Source of the DNA: DATFQE01 sp963738205
GTDB taxonomy: Bacteria; Actinomycetota; Thermoleophilia; Gaiellales; Gaiellaceae
Assembly: GCA_963738205.1 (NCBI GenBank)
Contig: CAVTVQ010000009.1
Coordinates: forward strand, 402,750-466,749
Reading direction: 5' to 3'
Length of the DNA: 64,000 bases
The notes below the pieces were generated by a model, which ran no database searches, had not been told where the DNA came from, and saw nothing but the letters and a program-made list of their open reading frames with translations. Positions within the stretch are counted from its first letter, which is position 1. Each line of letters begins with the position of its first letter. Positions 40,553-49,234 of the stretch are shown one piece after another. The position numbers and the translations under genes are program-made.

Positions 40553-41344
40553 GTGGACGTCGTTCGCGCAGCCGGCGGGGCGGAGGCCAGGCGGGGTGGC
40601 GAGGTCGTCGGCCGACTCGTGGGCGAGGTCGCCGAAGACGAGCTGCGCGGCCGCCACGCGTGGTCGGGCCTCGGCGACCACTCGGCCGACGAGCCGGAGC
40701 TCTACCGCGATCTCTACGCGGTCGCGGGCCAGTCCTGGCTCGACCAGGGGGCGACGAGCCACTACGTCGTCGTCCCTGCAGACGAGCCGGTGCTCCGGGC
40801 CTGGCTCGGCGTCGCCTTCGCGATTCAGCAGGTGATCGCCGAACGCCCGCTCGGCGACGTCGTGGAGCCAAAGGCGCCGGAAGGCTTCACGATCAGGCGC
40901 GGAGGGCTCGACGACCTCGACGCGGCGGCCCTGCTCGCGCCGATCATCACCGACCTCCAGATCGAGGCGCCCGTGTGGTCGGGCCTGGAGCGCCCCACCG
41001 ACCAGCAGTTCCGCGAGAGCATGCGCGAGGCCCTGGCCGACTCCGAGGCGACCTGGTTCCTGGCGGAGCGTGACGGCGCGGCCCTCGGCTTCCTGCTCCT
41101 GTGGGCGGATCCGGGCGAGCCGATCTCGCTCGACGTCGCGGCCACGCTGCCCGAGTCGCGCGGTGCCGGGGTCGGCAGCGCGCTCACCGCATACGCGCTC
41201 TGGTGGGCGAAGCAACAAGGCCACGACCGCATGAAGGTCGACTGGCGGGTCGCGAACCTGCTCGCGTCGCGCTTCTGGCCGAAGCGCGGCTTCCGCCCGA
41301 CCGCGTACCGGCTCGTCCGGTACCTGCACCCGCAGGCACGGTGA
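40553..41344 (+). CDS. GNAT acetyltransferase
   Basis: A 263-residue protein from GTG 40553. The C-terminal half (about 105-255) is a GNAT domain: GFTIRRGGLDDLDAAALLAP, EPISLDVAATLPESRGAGVG and SALTAYALWWAKQQGHDRMK. The N-terminal 100 residues resemble a degenerate second GNAT or substrate domain. It overlaps the bPH2 gene start by 4 bases, suggesting an operon with the two membrane proteins that follow. Substrate unknown. Confidence 0.85.
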   Translation: MDVVRAAGGAEARRGGEVVGRLVGEVAEDELRGRHAWSGLGDHSADEPELYRDLYAVAGQSWLDQGATSHYVVVPADEPVLRAWLGVAFAIQQVIAERPLGDVVEPKAPEGFTIRRGGLDDLDAAALLAPIITDLQIEAPVWSGLERPTDQQFRESMREALADSEATWFLAERDGAALGFLLLWADPGEPISLDVAATLPESRGAGVGSALTAYALWWAKQQGHDRMKVDWRVANLLASRFWPKRGFRPTAYRLVRYLHPQAR

Positions 41345-41832
41345 TCCTCCGCGAGCCGGCGAACGCGCTCGACCCGCGCGTGCGGGCGGTCTGGACCGCC
41401 GAGGGCGTCGTGGCGACGCTCGTGCTCGCGGTGATCGTCGCAGCGGGCGCGACGCTCACTGCGGTCGGCGGCGCCTCGACTGCCGCCTGGCTCGTCGCGG
41501 GCGTCGGCGGGACGCTCGTCGTTCTCAGCGGCGTCTTCGCCTTCGTCCGGCCGCGCGTCGACTACGCCCGCTACCGGTACGAGGTGACCGCACTGGGCTT
41601 GTACGTCGCGCACGGCTGGCTCTGGCGGCGGTGGCAGGTGATCCCGCATGCGCGCGTGCAGACGGTGGACACCAAGGCCGGCCCGCTGCTGCGCGCATTC
41701 CGACTGGTCGCGGTGGAGGTGACGACCGCATCGGCCGCCGGCGGCACGTCGATCCCGGGCCTGCGGCCCGACGTCGCCGACGCGCTCGTGGAGGAGCTGG
41801 CGCGCCGGGCCGGGATCGAGGAGGGCACCTGA
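41341..41832 (+). CDS. bPH2-domain membrane protein (YdbS-like)
   Basis: A 163-residue protein with two N-terminal transmembrane helices (about 22-45 and 48-70) and a bacterial PH-like domain (YARYRYEVTALGLYVAHGWL, then IPHARVQTVDTKAGPLLRAF). YdbS/YdbT-type proteins work as a pair, and the next gene is the longer partner. GTG start overlaps the upstream GNAT stop. Membrane envelope role presumed. Confidence 0.85.
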   Translation: MILREPANALDPRVRAVWTAEGVVATLVLAVIVAAGATLTAVGGASTAAWLVAGVGGTLVVLSGVFAFVRPRVDYARYRYEVTALGLYVAHGWLWRRWQVIPHARVQTVDTKAGPLLRAFRLVAVEVTTASAAGGTSIPGLRPDVADALVEELARRAGIEEGT

Positions 41833-43268
41833 GCACGACCCCCGTCCTCGAGGGACGGCTCCAACCGCTCGCCGTGCTCGTCTTCGCGCGCCGCTACATC
41901 GGCGCGGGCGCCCTCCCCGTGCTGGTGCTGGCCGTCTCGGCCGGAGCGAGGGTGATCGCTGCGCTCGTGCTCGGCGCCCTGGTCGCGCTGGCGTTCGCCG
42001 TGCTCGCCTGGTGGCGCTTCCGCTATCGGGTCGTTGCCGGCCGCCTGGAGCTGCACTCGGGCGTGATCAGCCGCCACGTCCGCACGATTCCGGTCGAGCG
42101 GGTGCGGGGCGTCGTCGTGACGGCGCCGTTCTTCCACCGGCTGCTCGGTCTCGTCCGCGTGGACGTCGAGGCGGCCGCCGGCGGCGAGTCCAAGGCCGAG
42201 CTCTCACTGGCCGCCGTCTCCGTGGCCCAGGCCGAGGCACTCCGCGACGTGCTGCTCGGTGCGACCGCGGCCGCGGAGGGCCAGGAGGAGGAGGCGACGA
42301 CGCTCTACCGGGCCACGCCGGGCCTGCTCGCGGTCGGCGGGATCACGAGCCTGAGCTACCTGCTCGCCCCGGCCGCCGTCATCGGCGTGATCTTCAACCT
42401 CGCCGACGATCTCCCCGGTGGGCTCGTGGATCGAGCCGGGAACGAAGCGGTCGACCGCGTGCCCACGCATCCGCTGGGGGTCGCCGTGGCCGTGCTCGTC
42501 GCTTTCGCCTTGCTCCTCGGGATCGCCGCCGCCGGGTCGCTGCTGGTGGACTGGCGGTTCACCCTGCTCGACCAGGGCGAGCGGCTCACGGCGGCGCGCG
42601 GCCTGCTGACCCGCCGGGTGGTCGTGCTGGACCGCGACCGGATCCGCGGGACCGACGTCCGTGACACGCCGCTCCGGCGACCGCTCGGGCTCGCCTCGGT
42701 GACTGCGATCGCGGCTGGTCTGGGCGGCCGCTCCGGAGGGACGACCATGGCGCCGGTGCTGCCCGCCGCCGAGGTCGCTCGCCTCGTTCGCGCGATCGAC
42801 CCGCCCGCGCCGGACCCCGCCGCTCCGCTCACACCGCACCCCGTGCGGGCAAGGGGACGGCGGTTGCAGCGTGCGCTTGTCTTGCCGCTCCTGGTGTTGA
42901 TCGTCGCCGCCGTGGCCGTGGAGGCGTGGGCGGTTGCGACGACGCTCCTACTGACCGCGCTCGCGGTCGCGCTCGCGCTGGACCGCTTCCGCCAGCTCGG
43001 CCACGCCTTCGACGGCCGTCGGCTGGCGCTCCGTGAAGGCAGCCTGCGCCGCCGCTGGTCGGAGGTCGATCCCGCGGGAGTCGTGGCCTACGACGTCCGC
43101 AGCTCGCCCGGTCAGCGGCGCGGCGGCCTCTGCACGGTCGTGGTCCACCTGGGCCAGGGCGCCGGCTCGCGCCGCGCGCTCGACCTCGGCGAAGGTCAGG
43201 CGACCGCGCTGCTGGCCGCGCTCGACCCGCGGCTGCTCGCGCCGCTCGTCGCCTCAGGCGACGAGTGA
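41829..43268 (+). CDS. bPH2-domain membrane protein (YdbT-like)
   Basis: About 479 residues with three bPH2 modules interleaved with paired transmembrane helices (helices at about 20-55, 180-210, 345-385). Typical strands are FRYRVVAGRLELHSGVISRH, VRTIPVERVRGVVVTAPFFH and DWRFTLLDQGERLTAARGLL. No ATG or GTG exists at the beginning; a CTG at 41829, overlapping the upstream stop (CTGA), is the most plausible start. YdbS/YdbT pairs are linked to antibiotic resistance or envelope stress in Bacillus; transfer of that role here is inference. Confidence 0.82.
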   Translation: MSTTPVLEGRLQPLAVLVFARRYIGAGALPVLVLAVSAGARVIAALVLGALVALAFAVLAWWRFRYRVVAGRLELHSGVISRHVRTIPVERVRGVVVTAPFFHRLLGLVRVDVEAAAGGESKAELSLAAVSVAQAEALRDVLLGATAAAEGQEEEATTLYRATPGLLAVGGITSLSYLLAPAAVIGVIFNLADDLPGGLVDRAGNEAVDRVPTHPLGVAVAVLVAFALLLGIAAAGSLLVDWRFTLLDQGERLTAARGLLTRRVVVLDRDRIRGTDVRDTPLRRPLGLASVTAIAAGLGGRSGGTTMAPVLPAAEVARLVRAIDPPAPDPAAPLTPHPVRARGRRLQRALVLPLLVLIVAAVAVEAWAVATTLLLTALAVALALDRFRQLGHAFDGRRLALREGSLRRRWSEVDPAGVVAYDVRSSPGQRRGGLCTVVVHLGQGAGSRRALDLGEGQATALLAALDPRLLAPLVASGDE

Positions 43269-43348
43269 CGCACGCAGCCGCCGGCGACGAGCGGGCGTCT
43301 CATGCCGACCACTAGACGGCCGGCCGGGCACGGATCTTCCGTGCGTGG

Positions 43349-43462
43349 TTACCAGGACCAGCCGGCGCAGAACAGCGAGCCTGCGACGACGGCAACCTGG
43401 AGTGCGATGAAGCGAAAGGAAAGCACCGAGGACTCCTTCAGGGGTGGGGGACACCCGCACAT
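43349..43462 (-). CDS. Possible 37-residue membrane peptide
   Basis: An ATG-initiated short frame (MCGCPPPLKESSVLSFRFIA, then LQVAVVAGSLFCAGWSW) with one hydrophobic helix and a TAA stop, in the otherwise empty stretch between the bPH2 pair and the GGDEF gene. No family recognised. It may be chance. Confidence 0.25.
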   Translation of the reverse strand: MCGCPPPLKESSVLSFRFIALQVAVVAGSLFCAGWSW

Positions 43463-43501
43463 CGGCCGCAGAAGCCTCGGCCGAAATCGCTCGCATTGAG
43501 G

Positions 43502-45235
43502 CTAAAGGCGCAGCTCGTCGAGGCAGGCCGACACGACCCGAGGGTCGAACCCGCGGCCCGAACAGCGGTGGAGCTCGACCAGCGCCTCCGCCTGCGAGCG
43601 GCGAACGCCGCCGTACGCGCGCTCGCTCGTCATCGAGTCGTACGCTTCGGCGACGGCGATGATCCGGGAGGGGAGCGGTATCTCCTCGCCGCGCTGCCCG
43701 TCGGGGTAGCCCTGACCGTCCCAGCGCTCGTGGTGGTGGCACACCCACTCAGCGAGCTCCAGGAGCCCGAGTGAGACGAGCATGTGCGCGCCGACCGCCG
43801 GGTGCCGCTCGAGCACGCGCTGCTCGTCGGCGTCGAGCGGGCCCGGCTTCTCGCGGATCTCGTCGGGGATCGCCAGCTTGCCGAGGTCGTGCACGCGCCC
43901 GGCCAGCGCGACCAGCGCGACCTCCTCGAGGCTCAGCCCGAGCCGCTGGGCGAGCCGGGACGAGAGCGACTCGACCGCCTCGGAGTGGCGTGCGCCGGGC
44001 TCGACTGCGCGGGCGAGGTTCGTCGCCGCCTGGATGCTCGCTGCGCGCTCCTCGCTCGCCTCGATCACGCGAACCTCCGACCGCCGGGGCTCGGCGATCC
44101 CGACCCGCCCGGGCGACTTGCGCTTGCAGCGATAGAGCGCCTCGTCGGCGCGCTCCACCAGCTCGGCCGCGACGTGTGAGTCCCGAACGGACGCAATTCC
44201 GCCCGAGACGCGCAGCGGCGTCTCGTCCAGCGCGAGGTCGACGAGCAGCGCCTCGACGAGCGGGCGGGCCTCCTCGGCCTCGACCTCGACGAGGAGCAGC
44301 GCGAACTCGTCGCCGCCGATACGGAACGCCTCGCCGCCGGCATCGAGCCGCCCGGCGACCGCCATCAGCGCCCGGTCGCCCTCCTGGTGGCCGAGCGTGT
44401 CGTTCAGCCCCTTGAGGCCGTCGAGGTCGAGCAGGCAGATGCTGAGGCGCCGGCCGCGGCGGAGCTCGCCGTCAAGGCGCTCCTCGAAGCGGCGGCGGTT
44501 CCCGAGCTCGGTGAGCGGGTCGGTGGTGGCCGAGCGCATCGCCTCGAGCGCGCGCAGCATCGAGCGCTGGTGCAGGTCGTACGCGACGAGCGGCGCGAAG
44601 AGGAGCAGCGACAGCAGCGGCTCGGTCTCCCAGAGCACCACGAGGATCAGTGCGAGCGACGCCATGATCACGAGCACGAGCCAGGTCGAGCGGATCGTCC
44701 GCGCGAGCAACGGCAGGAACGGTTCCTCCTCCGCCCGCGAGACCACGAGCGCCACGAGGACCAGGTCGACCGCGTAGAAGGCAGCAGTTGCTGCCGGCAC
44801 GGCGATGCCCACGACGGTCTCGTCCAGTACCGCAGCCGTCGCGCCGGCGGCAGCTCCGGCGAGCGCGTAGACCGACGTGTTGTAGCCGAGCCGGATCAGC
44901 GGCTGCTTGCGGATCGGCTCGACGAGCAGCTGGACGGCGAACGCGACGACCGTCGCCGCCGACCAGCCGTACAGAGCGGCGGTGCCGACGACGAAGAGGC
45001 TCGCCAGAGAAGTCGCCCCGATCGGAATCCCCTGGATCGGCAGCGGGAAGGCCTCCGCGATCGCGGCCGCCAGCAGCAGGGCGGTGATGCCGAGCACGAC
45101 GCTGCCGGTCGGCCGATCGGACGTCAGATCCCAGACGGCGGCTGCCGCGACCGCCGCTCCGGCCGCGACCACGGGCGCGACCACGGGCAGCACCCGCCCG
45201 AAAGCTGAGGTTGCCTTGGACTGCGCTTGGAGCAG
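43502..45235 (-). CDS. Membrane GGDEF-HD-GYP protein (c-di-GMP synthesis and turnover)
   Basis: About 577 residues. The N-terminal half has about eight transmembrane helices (MASE-like sensor). A diguanylate cyclase domain follows with the intact active site RIGGDEFALLL and TDPLTELGNRRRFEERL; the usual RxxD inhibitory site just before it is absent (GGEAFRI). The C-terminal HD-GYP phosphodiesterase keeps HDLGKLAIPDE and HHHERWDGQGYPDG. Both enzyme halves look active. The start is uncertain: a CTG at 45235 with an AAGGGGG Shine-Dalgarno, or a GTG slightly downstream. Confidence 0.88.
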   Translation of the reverse strand: MLQAQSKATSAFGRVLPVVAPVVAAGAAVAAAAVWDLTSDRPTGSVVLGITALLLAAAIAEAFPLPIQGIPIGATSLASLFVVGTAALYGWSAATVVAFAVQLLVEPIRKQPLIRLGYNTSVYALAGAAAGATAAVLDETVVGIAVPAATAAFYAVDLVLVALVVSRAEEEPFLPLLARTIRSTWLVLVIMASLALILVVLWETEPLLSLLLFAPLVAYDLHQRSMLRALEAMRSATTDPLTELGNRRRFEERLDGELRRGRRLSICLLDLDGLKGLNDTLGHQEGDRALMAVAGRLDAGGEAFRIGGDEFALLLVEVEAEEARPLVEALLVDLALDETPLRVSGGIASVRDSHVAAELVERADEALYRCKRKSPGRVGIAEPRRSEVRVIEASEERAASIQAATNLARAVEPGARHSEAVESLSSRLAQRLGLSLEEVALVALAGRVHDLGKLAIPDEIREKPGPLDADEQRVLERHPAVGAHMLVSLGLLELAEWVCHHHERWDGQGYPDGQRGEEIPLPSRIIAVAEAYDSMTSERAYGGVRRSQAEALVELHRCSGRGFDPRVVSACLDELRL

Positions 45236-45273
45236 GTGTGACCCCCTTCGCTCTCCGGGGGGCCTGCCCGGGA

Positions 45274-45459
45274 CTACTTCGTCACAGTATTCCTGCGATT
45301 TGCAGGGCTGTCGAGCAACTGCAGTGCGCGCCGCTTCGCCAGCTCGCGGGTCTCGGCGAGGAAGCGCGCGCAGTCGTCGCGGTGCTCGCCGGAGACGAAC
45401 GCGCCCGGCGGCGTCGTGGAACCGGGGCCGGAAGAGGCCCGATGATCCGAGGCTGACAC
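45274..45459 (-). CDS. Small hypothetical protein
   Basis: A 61-residue frame from GTG 45459 with a good AGGGGA Shine-Dalgarno 6 bases upstream. The product starts disordered (MSASDHRASSGPGSTTPPGA) and ends helical (RDDCARFLAETRELAKRRAL). It lies just upstream of the GGDEF-HD-GYP gene on the same strand. No family recognised. Confidence 0.4.
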   Translation of the reverse strand: MSASDHRASSGPGSTTPPGAFVSGEHRDDCARFLAETRELAKRRALQLLDSPANRRNTVTK

Positions 45460-45569
45460 GTTTTCCCCTGACTGTGGAAACTGTGGACGGCGCTCGAGGG
45501 GTGAGCGCTCGACACCGAGCAATGTATGCCTGCGGCGCCGAAAGGCGGATCCCCCGATCGAGGGATGCC

Positions 45570-46646
45570 CTAGCGCAATTCCCGCAAAGAGCGATCTTTC
45601 CGCGCGAAGACGAAGCGGGCGCCCGGATCGCCCGAGAACAGCTCCAGGTGCTCCTCGGGAACGCCCGCTTCCACCGCGTAACGGCCGAGGTCGCGCCGCT
45701 CCACGCGCACGTCCGTGAACCCCGCCTTCCGCGCGATCTCCTCGAGATCCTCGTCGTCGAAGAAGCGCAGTCGCGAGGCCATCGGCTCGGGCGCGGCCGG
45801 CGTTCCCCGCATTTCCGGGTCGCTGCCAAGCGCGGCAAGCCGGCCCCCGTCGATCAGCACGCGGTGGATCTCGGCGAACGCCTTGACCGGATCGGGCAGG
45901 AAGCCGAGCACGCCGGTCATCACCGCGGCCGTGAAGCGCTCGTCGTCGAACGGCAGCCGGTCGGCGCTCGCCTCGCGGATCTCCAGGCGCCCGGCCTCGA
46001 TCGCCTCGAGATTCACCTCGCTCGCGAGCCGGACCATGTCGGCGCTGTGGTCGATCGCCGCAGCGCGGCAGCCGCTCTCGAGGGCCTCGTACAGGAATGC
46101 GCCGCCGCCGGAGCCCACCTCGAGCAGGAAGTCGTCGGGCGTGAGCGCGAGCTCTTCGAGCAGCACGCGGAAGTTCGGCCAATGGTAGAGCGGGTCGCGG
46201 TAGACCTCGCGTGCCTGCTCTCCGGCGGGCCGGCGGGCGACGCGGTCGGTGAGCCAGTCGCCGAAGGCCACGGGCGCCGTGGCGCGGAGCAGCGGCGCGA
46301 GCACCTCGCCGGCGAACCAGCCGGCGAGCTCGGCCTTGTCGTCGCCGATCGCGGCGTCCCAGCCGCGGTGCTCGAGCGTGACCTGCGTGTTGTGCCCGTG
46401 CGCCTCGAACGCGACTTCGACGTCCGTCACGGTGTCCGGCTGCCAGGGCGCCGGCCACCAGCGCAGCGCGATCCGCTTACCGCGCTCCCAGGCGACGACC
46501 TGGCCGACTTCGGCGTCGCCCTCGCGCACGCGGTTGTCGTCCAGTCGCAGCCCCTGCCGCTCGAGCCCGAGCCCCAGCTCGTCGACCACCGCGTCGAACG
46601 CGGTGCTCGGGTCGAGCGCGATCTCGAGGCTCGCCCTCACGTCCAC
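45570..46646 (-). CDS. SRPBCC domain fused to SAM-dependent methyltransferase
   Basis: A 358-residue two-domain protein. Residues 1-140 form an AHSA1/SRPBCC-type hydrophobic-ligand domain (VRASLEIALDPSTAFDAVVD, IALRWWPAPWQPDTVTDVEV, TQVTLEHRGWDAAIGDD). Residues 160-345 form a class I methyltransferase with motif I LLEVGSGGGAFLYEALESG, an acidic loop AAAIDHS and VLIDGGRLAALGSDPE. Covalent pairing of a ligand-binding fold with a methyltransferase suggests methylation of a small hydrophobic substrate. It is separate from its neighbours. Confidence 0.83.
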   Translation of the reverse strand: MDVRASLEIALDPSTAFDAVVDELGLGLERQGLRLDDNRVREGDAEVGQVVAWERGKRIALRWWPAPWQPDTVTDVEVAFEAHGHNTQVTLEHRGWDAAIGDDKAELAGWFAGEVLAPLLRATAPVAFGDWLTDRVARRPAGEQAREVYRDPLYHWPNFRVLLEELALTPDDFLLEVGSGGGAFLYEALESGCRAAAIDHSADMVRLASEVNLEAIEAGRLEIREASADRLPFDDERFTAAVMTGVLGFLPDPVKAFAEIHRVLIDGGRLAALGSDPEMRGTPAAPEPMASRLRFFDDEDLEEIARKAGFTDVRVERRDLGRYAVEAGVPEEHLELFSGDPGARFVFARKDRSLRELR

Positions 46647-46663
46647 GAGCCGGATCGTAGGGG

Positions 46664-46927
46664 CTAGCCGAAAGCCGGGCGCTCGCGCTCGGCGAGCCAG
46701 GCCGCGAACCGGCCGCGCGCGGAGGCGAGCCAGGTGGCGAGCTGCTCGTCGAAGGCGGCGACCTCGTCGCGCACGAGGTGGAGGTGGTACTCGAGCTTCG
46801 TGTCCAGGTCGCAGACGTGGCTGTCGAACCTGCCGAGCTCCACGGAGGCCCCGCAGTCGGGGCAGGGCATGTGAGGGGGTTGCGGGTACGCGGCGAACAT
46901 CGTGATCCGTATAAGCCCGATTCGCAT
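46664..46927 (-). CDS. Small zinc-ribbon-like protein
   Basis: An 87-residue frame, possibly starting at a later ATG near 46900. The zinc-binding pattern is CPDCGASVELGRFDSHVCD (C-x2-C, then H-x-C), followed by a helical domain (EYHLHLVRDEVAAFDEQLAT, then WLASARGRFAAWLAERERP). No catalytic motif. It ends 17 bases before the SRPBCC-methyltransferase gene on the same strand. Confidence 0.6.
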   Translation of the reverse strand: MRIGLIRITMFAAYPQPPHMPCPDCGASVELGRFDSHVCDLDTKLEYHLHLVRDEVAAFDEQLATWLASARGRFAAWLAERERPAFG

Positions 46928-47019
46928 CGGTGGATCACTTCACTCGCACGATCCCTCGTGGCGGTGAGGGCCGCCGGCCGCAGCGGCCCTCACGTGCATA
47001 CGCGCGTCTTCTCAGATGG

Positions 47020-48399
47020 TCACCAGGACGTCGGCTTCTCCGGCTGGTACAGCCAGACGTCGAAGAAGTGGTCGAGCTGCTGCTGCGACACCTGCTCGGC
47101 GAGCGCGATGAACTGCGGCGTCGAGACGTTGCCGTAGCGGTTCTGGGCGGCCCAGCTGCGCATGATCCGGAAGAAGTCGAAGTCGCCGACCTTCTCCCGT
47201 AGCGCCTGCAGCGTCATGCCGCCGCGGTAGTAGATCGTCCCGTTGAACAGGAAGGCGGGCGAGCCGGGATTGGCGGGCGGTGGCGTCCAGAAGGCCGTGT
47301 TCTGCGCGGGCGTGTTGTAGAGGTTGTCGAAGAACTTCTGGGCCGTCTTGTTGCCGCTGTACTCGCTCCAGATCCACTCCGACCAGGTCGCGAAGCCCTC
47401 GTGCAGCCAGATGTCGGGCCACTCCGTGAGCGTCACCGAATCGCCGAACCACATGTGCGAGAGCTCGTGCGCGACCGTCGTCTCGTCGGGCATGCGGTCG
47501 TAGACCGGCTTCGTCTGCGTCTCGAGCGAGTAGCCGACGATCTTGGCGTCATCGACGATGCTCCCGACCGCGTTGAACGGGTACGGCCCGTAGATCGACT
47601 CGTAGAACTGGACGATCGCGGGCAGCTTCGTCAGCACCTGTCCCTTCGGCAGCGTCGGATCGACGGCGACGTACGACGGGATGCCCGACACGCTGGAGAT
47701 CGTCAGGTCGAAGCGGCCGAGCGTGGCCGTCGCGAGGTACGGCGCCATCGGGTCGGTCTCGCTCCACACCCAGGTGGTCCTGCCGTTGCTGGAAGCACGT
47801 GAGACAAGCCGACCGTTCGCCATCACGGTCAAGCCCTCCGGCACGGTGACGCTGAAGCCGTAGGTGGCCTTGTCGCGTGGGTTGTCGTTGACGGGGTACC
47901 ACCCTGGCGAGCCCTGCGGCTCGCCGACGACGAAGGCGCCGTCGTCGGTCGGGACCCAGCCCTCGATCGACCCGTCCGGATCGGTGACGATCTCAGGGAT
48001 CCCTGCGTAGTCGACGGTGACCGTGAACGTGCGGCCGGAGTGGAGCCCGGTGCTCGGGGTGATCACGAGCTCTTGCCCCGTGCGCGCGAACGAGGCAGGC
48101 GTGCCGTTGACGAGCAGCCGCGAGATCGAGAAGCCGCGCAGGTCGAGGTCGAAGCTGGAGAGATCCTGGGTCGCGGTCGCCGTGACGACCGCGGTCCCGG
48201 TCAACTCGTCGGACGCGGGCTCATAGCCGAGCCGCAGCGAGTAGTGCGAGACGTCGTAGCCCCCGTTGCCCGCGTTGGGGAAGAACGGGTCGCCGAGACC
48301 TGAGGAGCCGGGCGTGAAGTCCACCGCACGGGCCGGCGCGGCAACAACCAACAGCAGGAGGGCCGCGCAGGTCGCGGCTCGAATCGATCGCTTCAGCAT
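47020..48399 (-). CDS. Secreted M1-family metallopeptidase
   Basis: A 459-residue exported zinc aminopeptidase-like enzyme. The signal peptide ends near residue 25 (APARA). The zinc motif is H311-E312-x2-H315 in VAHELSHMWFGDSVTL with the third ligand E334 in WLHEGFATW. The GAMEN exopeptidase motif is replaced by VGYSLETQT, as in other actinobacterial secreted M1 proteins. The chain ends soon after the catalytic domain, lacking the C-terminal superhelix of full-length PepN. It probably digests extracellular peptides. Confidence 0.92.
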   Translation of the reverse strand: MLKRSIRAATCAALLLLVVAAPARAVDFTPGSSGLGDPFFPNAGNGGYDVSHYSLRLGYEPASDELTGTAVVTATATQDLSSFDLDLRGFSISRLLVNGTPASFARTGQELVITPSTGLHSGRTFTVTVDYAGIPEIVTDPDGSIEGWVPTDDGAFVVGEPQGSPGWYPVNDNPRDKATYGFSVTVPEGLTVMANGRLVSRASSNGRTTWVWSETDPMAPYLATATLGRFDLTISSVSGIPSYVAVDPTLPKGQVLTKLPAIVQFYESIYGPYPFNAVGSIVDDAKIVGYSLETQTKPVYDRMPDETTVAHELSHMWFGDSVTLTEWPDIWLHEGFATWSEWIWSEYSGNKTAQKFFDNLYNTPAQNTAFWTPPPANPGSPAFLFNGTIYYRGGMTLQALREKVGDFDFFRIMRSWAAQNRYGNVSTPQFIALAEQVSQQQLDHFFDVWLYQPEKPTSW

Positions 48400-48470
48400 C
48401 TCTCCCCCTTGGAGTAATCGAGATGCGGACAGGTTAGGCCGAGGCAGGCGGGCGTGCCCCGGTTCTCACC

Positions 48471-48530
48471 GTCTACTCTACGTCTACAAAATGTGTCGAC
48501 AATCGGTGACTGTGCGTCTACACTGAGCGT
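48471..48530 (+). promoter_or_regulatory. Promoter and repeated operator boxes of the toxin-antitoxin operon
   Basis: TCGACA (48496-48501), a 17-bp spacer and TACACT (48519-48524) match a sigma-70-type promoter; the antitoxin GTG at 48531 falls at the expected transcript start, predicting leaderless mRNA. GTCTAC occurs three times (48471, 48482, 48516), the first two one helical turn apart and the third overlapping the -10 box, consistent with antitoxin-mediated autorepression. Confidence 0.65.
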
Positions 48531-48887
48531 GTGACGGCTGAACCGACTACGTCGTATTCCTTCCGAGCGCCTCTCGCGTTCGGTGGGCGCATGGACCGCG
48601 CCCGCCGGACGTTGCGCGAGCTTGATCTGTCCGGAGCCGACGGTGAGCAGGTTCTGCACGAGCTCGAGCTTGCTGCGCTTCGAAACCCCGAGCGGCTCGC
48701 CGGGGCACGGAACCAATCCGAGCTCATGCGAGCGGCGGCTGAGCTGCTGGTTCTGGCGGTCGAGAAGGTCAAACGCGATCACGAGCTCGGTGCCGCGTAT
48801 GCAATCGAGGCGGAGGAGCGGAGCGTGGACGAGCGCGAGTTCACGCGCGCGGCTACCCGCGCGGCTGCCCGCCGCCGGCGCGATTGA
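48531..48887 (+). CDS. Putative antitoxin of a PemK/MazF-type system
   Basis: A 118-residue, mostly helical, charged protein without a recognised family (LDLSGADGEQVLHELELAAL, NQSELMRAAAELLVLAVEKV), ending in an Arg/Ala-rich tail. Its stop overlaps the toxin start by 4 bases, the usual antitoxin-then-toxin order. The beginning (TSYSFRAPLAFGGRMDRARR) could be a DNA-binding ribbon or helix. The antitoxin role is inferred from position and toxin identity. Confidence 0.68.
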   Translation: MTAEPTTSYSFRAPLAFGGRMDRARRTLRELDLSGADGEQVLHELELAALRNPERLAGARNQSELMRAAAELLVLAVEKVKRDHELGAAYAIEAEERSVDEREFTRAATRAAARRRRD

Positions 48888-49228
48888 GCCGACGTCGCGG
48901 CTATATCTACGACGGCTTTCTACGCGACGTACCAGATGATCCCAAGCCGGTCCTCGTTGTCTCGGCTGACGCGGTCAATCGCGGAATGCAACCGATCGTC
49001 GCCCAGGTCACGACAACCGAGCGCACGCGGGCGCTGCCGACGCACGTCGTCCTCGAGCCGGGCGAGGGCGGTGTCACGCGACGCAGCTGGGTGCTATGCC
49101 ACGAGCTCGCGACGCTGGACGATGCCGACCTCGCGGAGCGTCCCTGGGGACCGATGATCCCGCCCCACAAGCTCATCCAGGTCGAGCGCGCCTTGCTGAG
49201 CGCGCTCGACATTCCGTACGAGGTGTAG
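48884..49228 (+). CDS. PemK/MazF-family toxin (mRNA interferase)
   Basis: A 114-residue type II toxin. The family beta-barrel features are present: RRGYIYDGFLRDVPDDPKPV, LVVSADAVNRGMQPIVAQVT and LPTHVVLEPGEGGVTRRSWV, then LCHELATLDDADL. The usual N-terminal GDI/VWxVxL is reshaped to GYIYDGFL, so it is a divergent member. TTG start overlaps the antitoxin stop. It would cleave RNA at short motifs; specificity unknown. Confidence 0.85.
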   Translation: MSRRRGYIYDGFLRDVPDDPKPVLVVSADAVNRGMQPIVAQVTTTERTRALPTHVVLEPGEGGVTRRSWVLCHELATLDDADLAERPWGPMIPPHKLIQVERALLSALDIPYEV

Positions 49229-49234
49229 CTCCCG

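Noticed and set aside
43254..43748. 164-codon minus-strand frame
   Set aside because: Arg-rich shadow of the GGDEF-HD-GYP and bPH2 genes; overlaps both in alternate frames.
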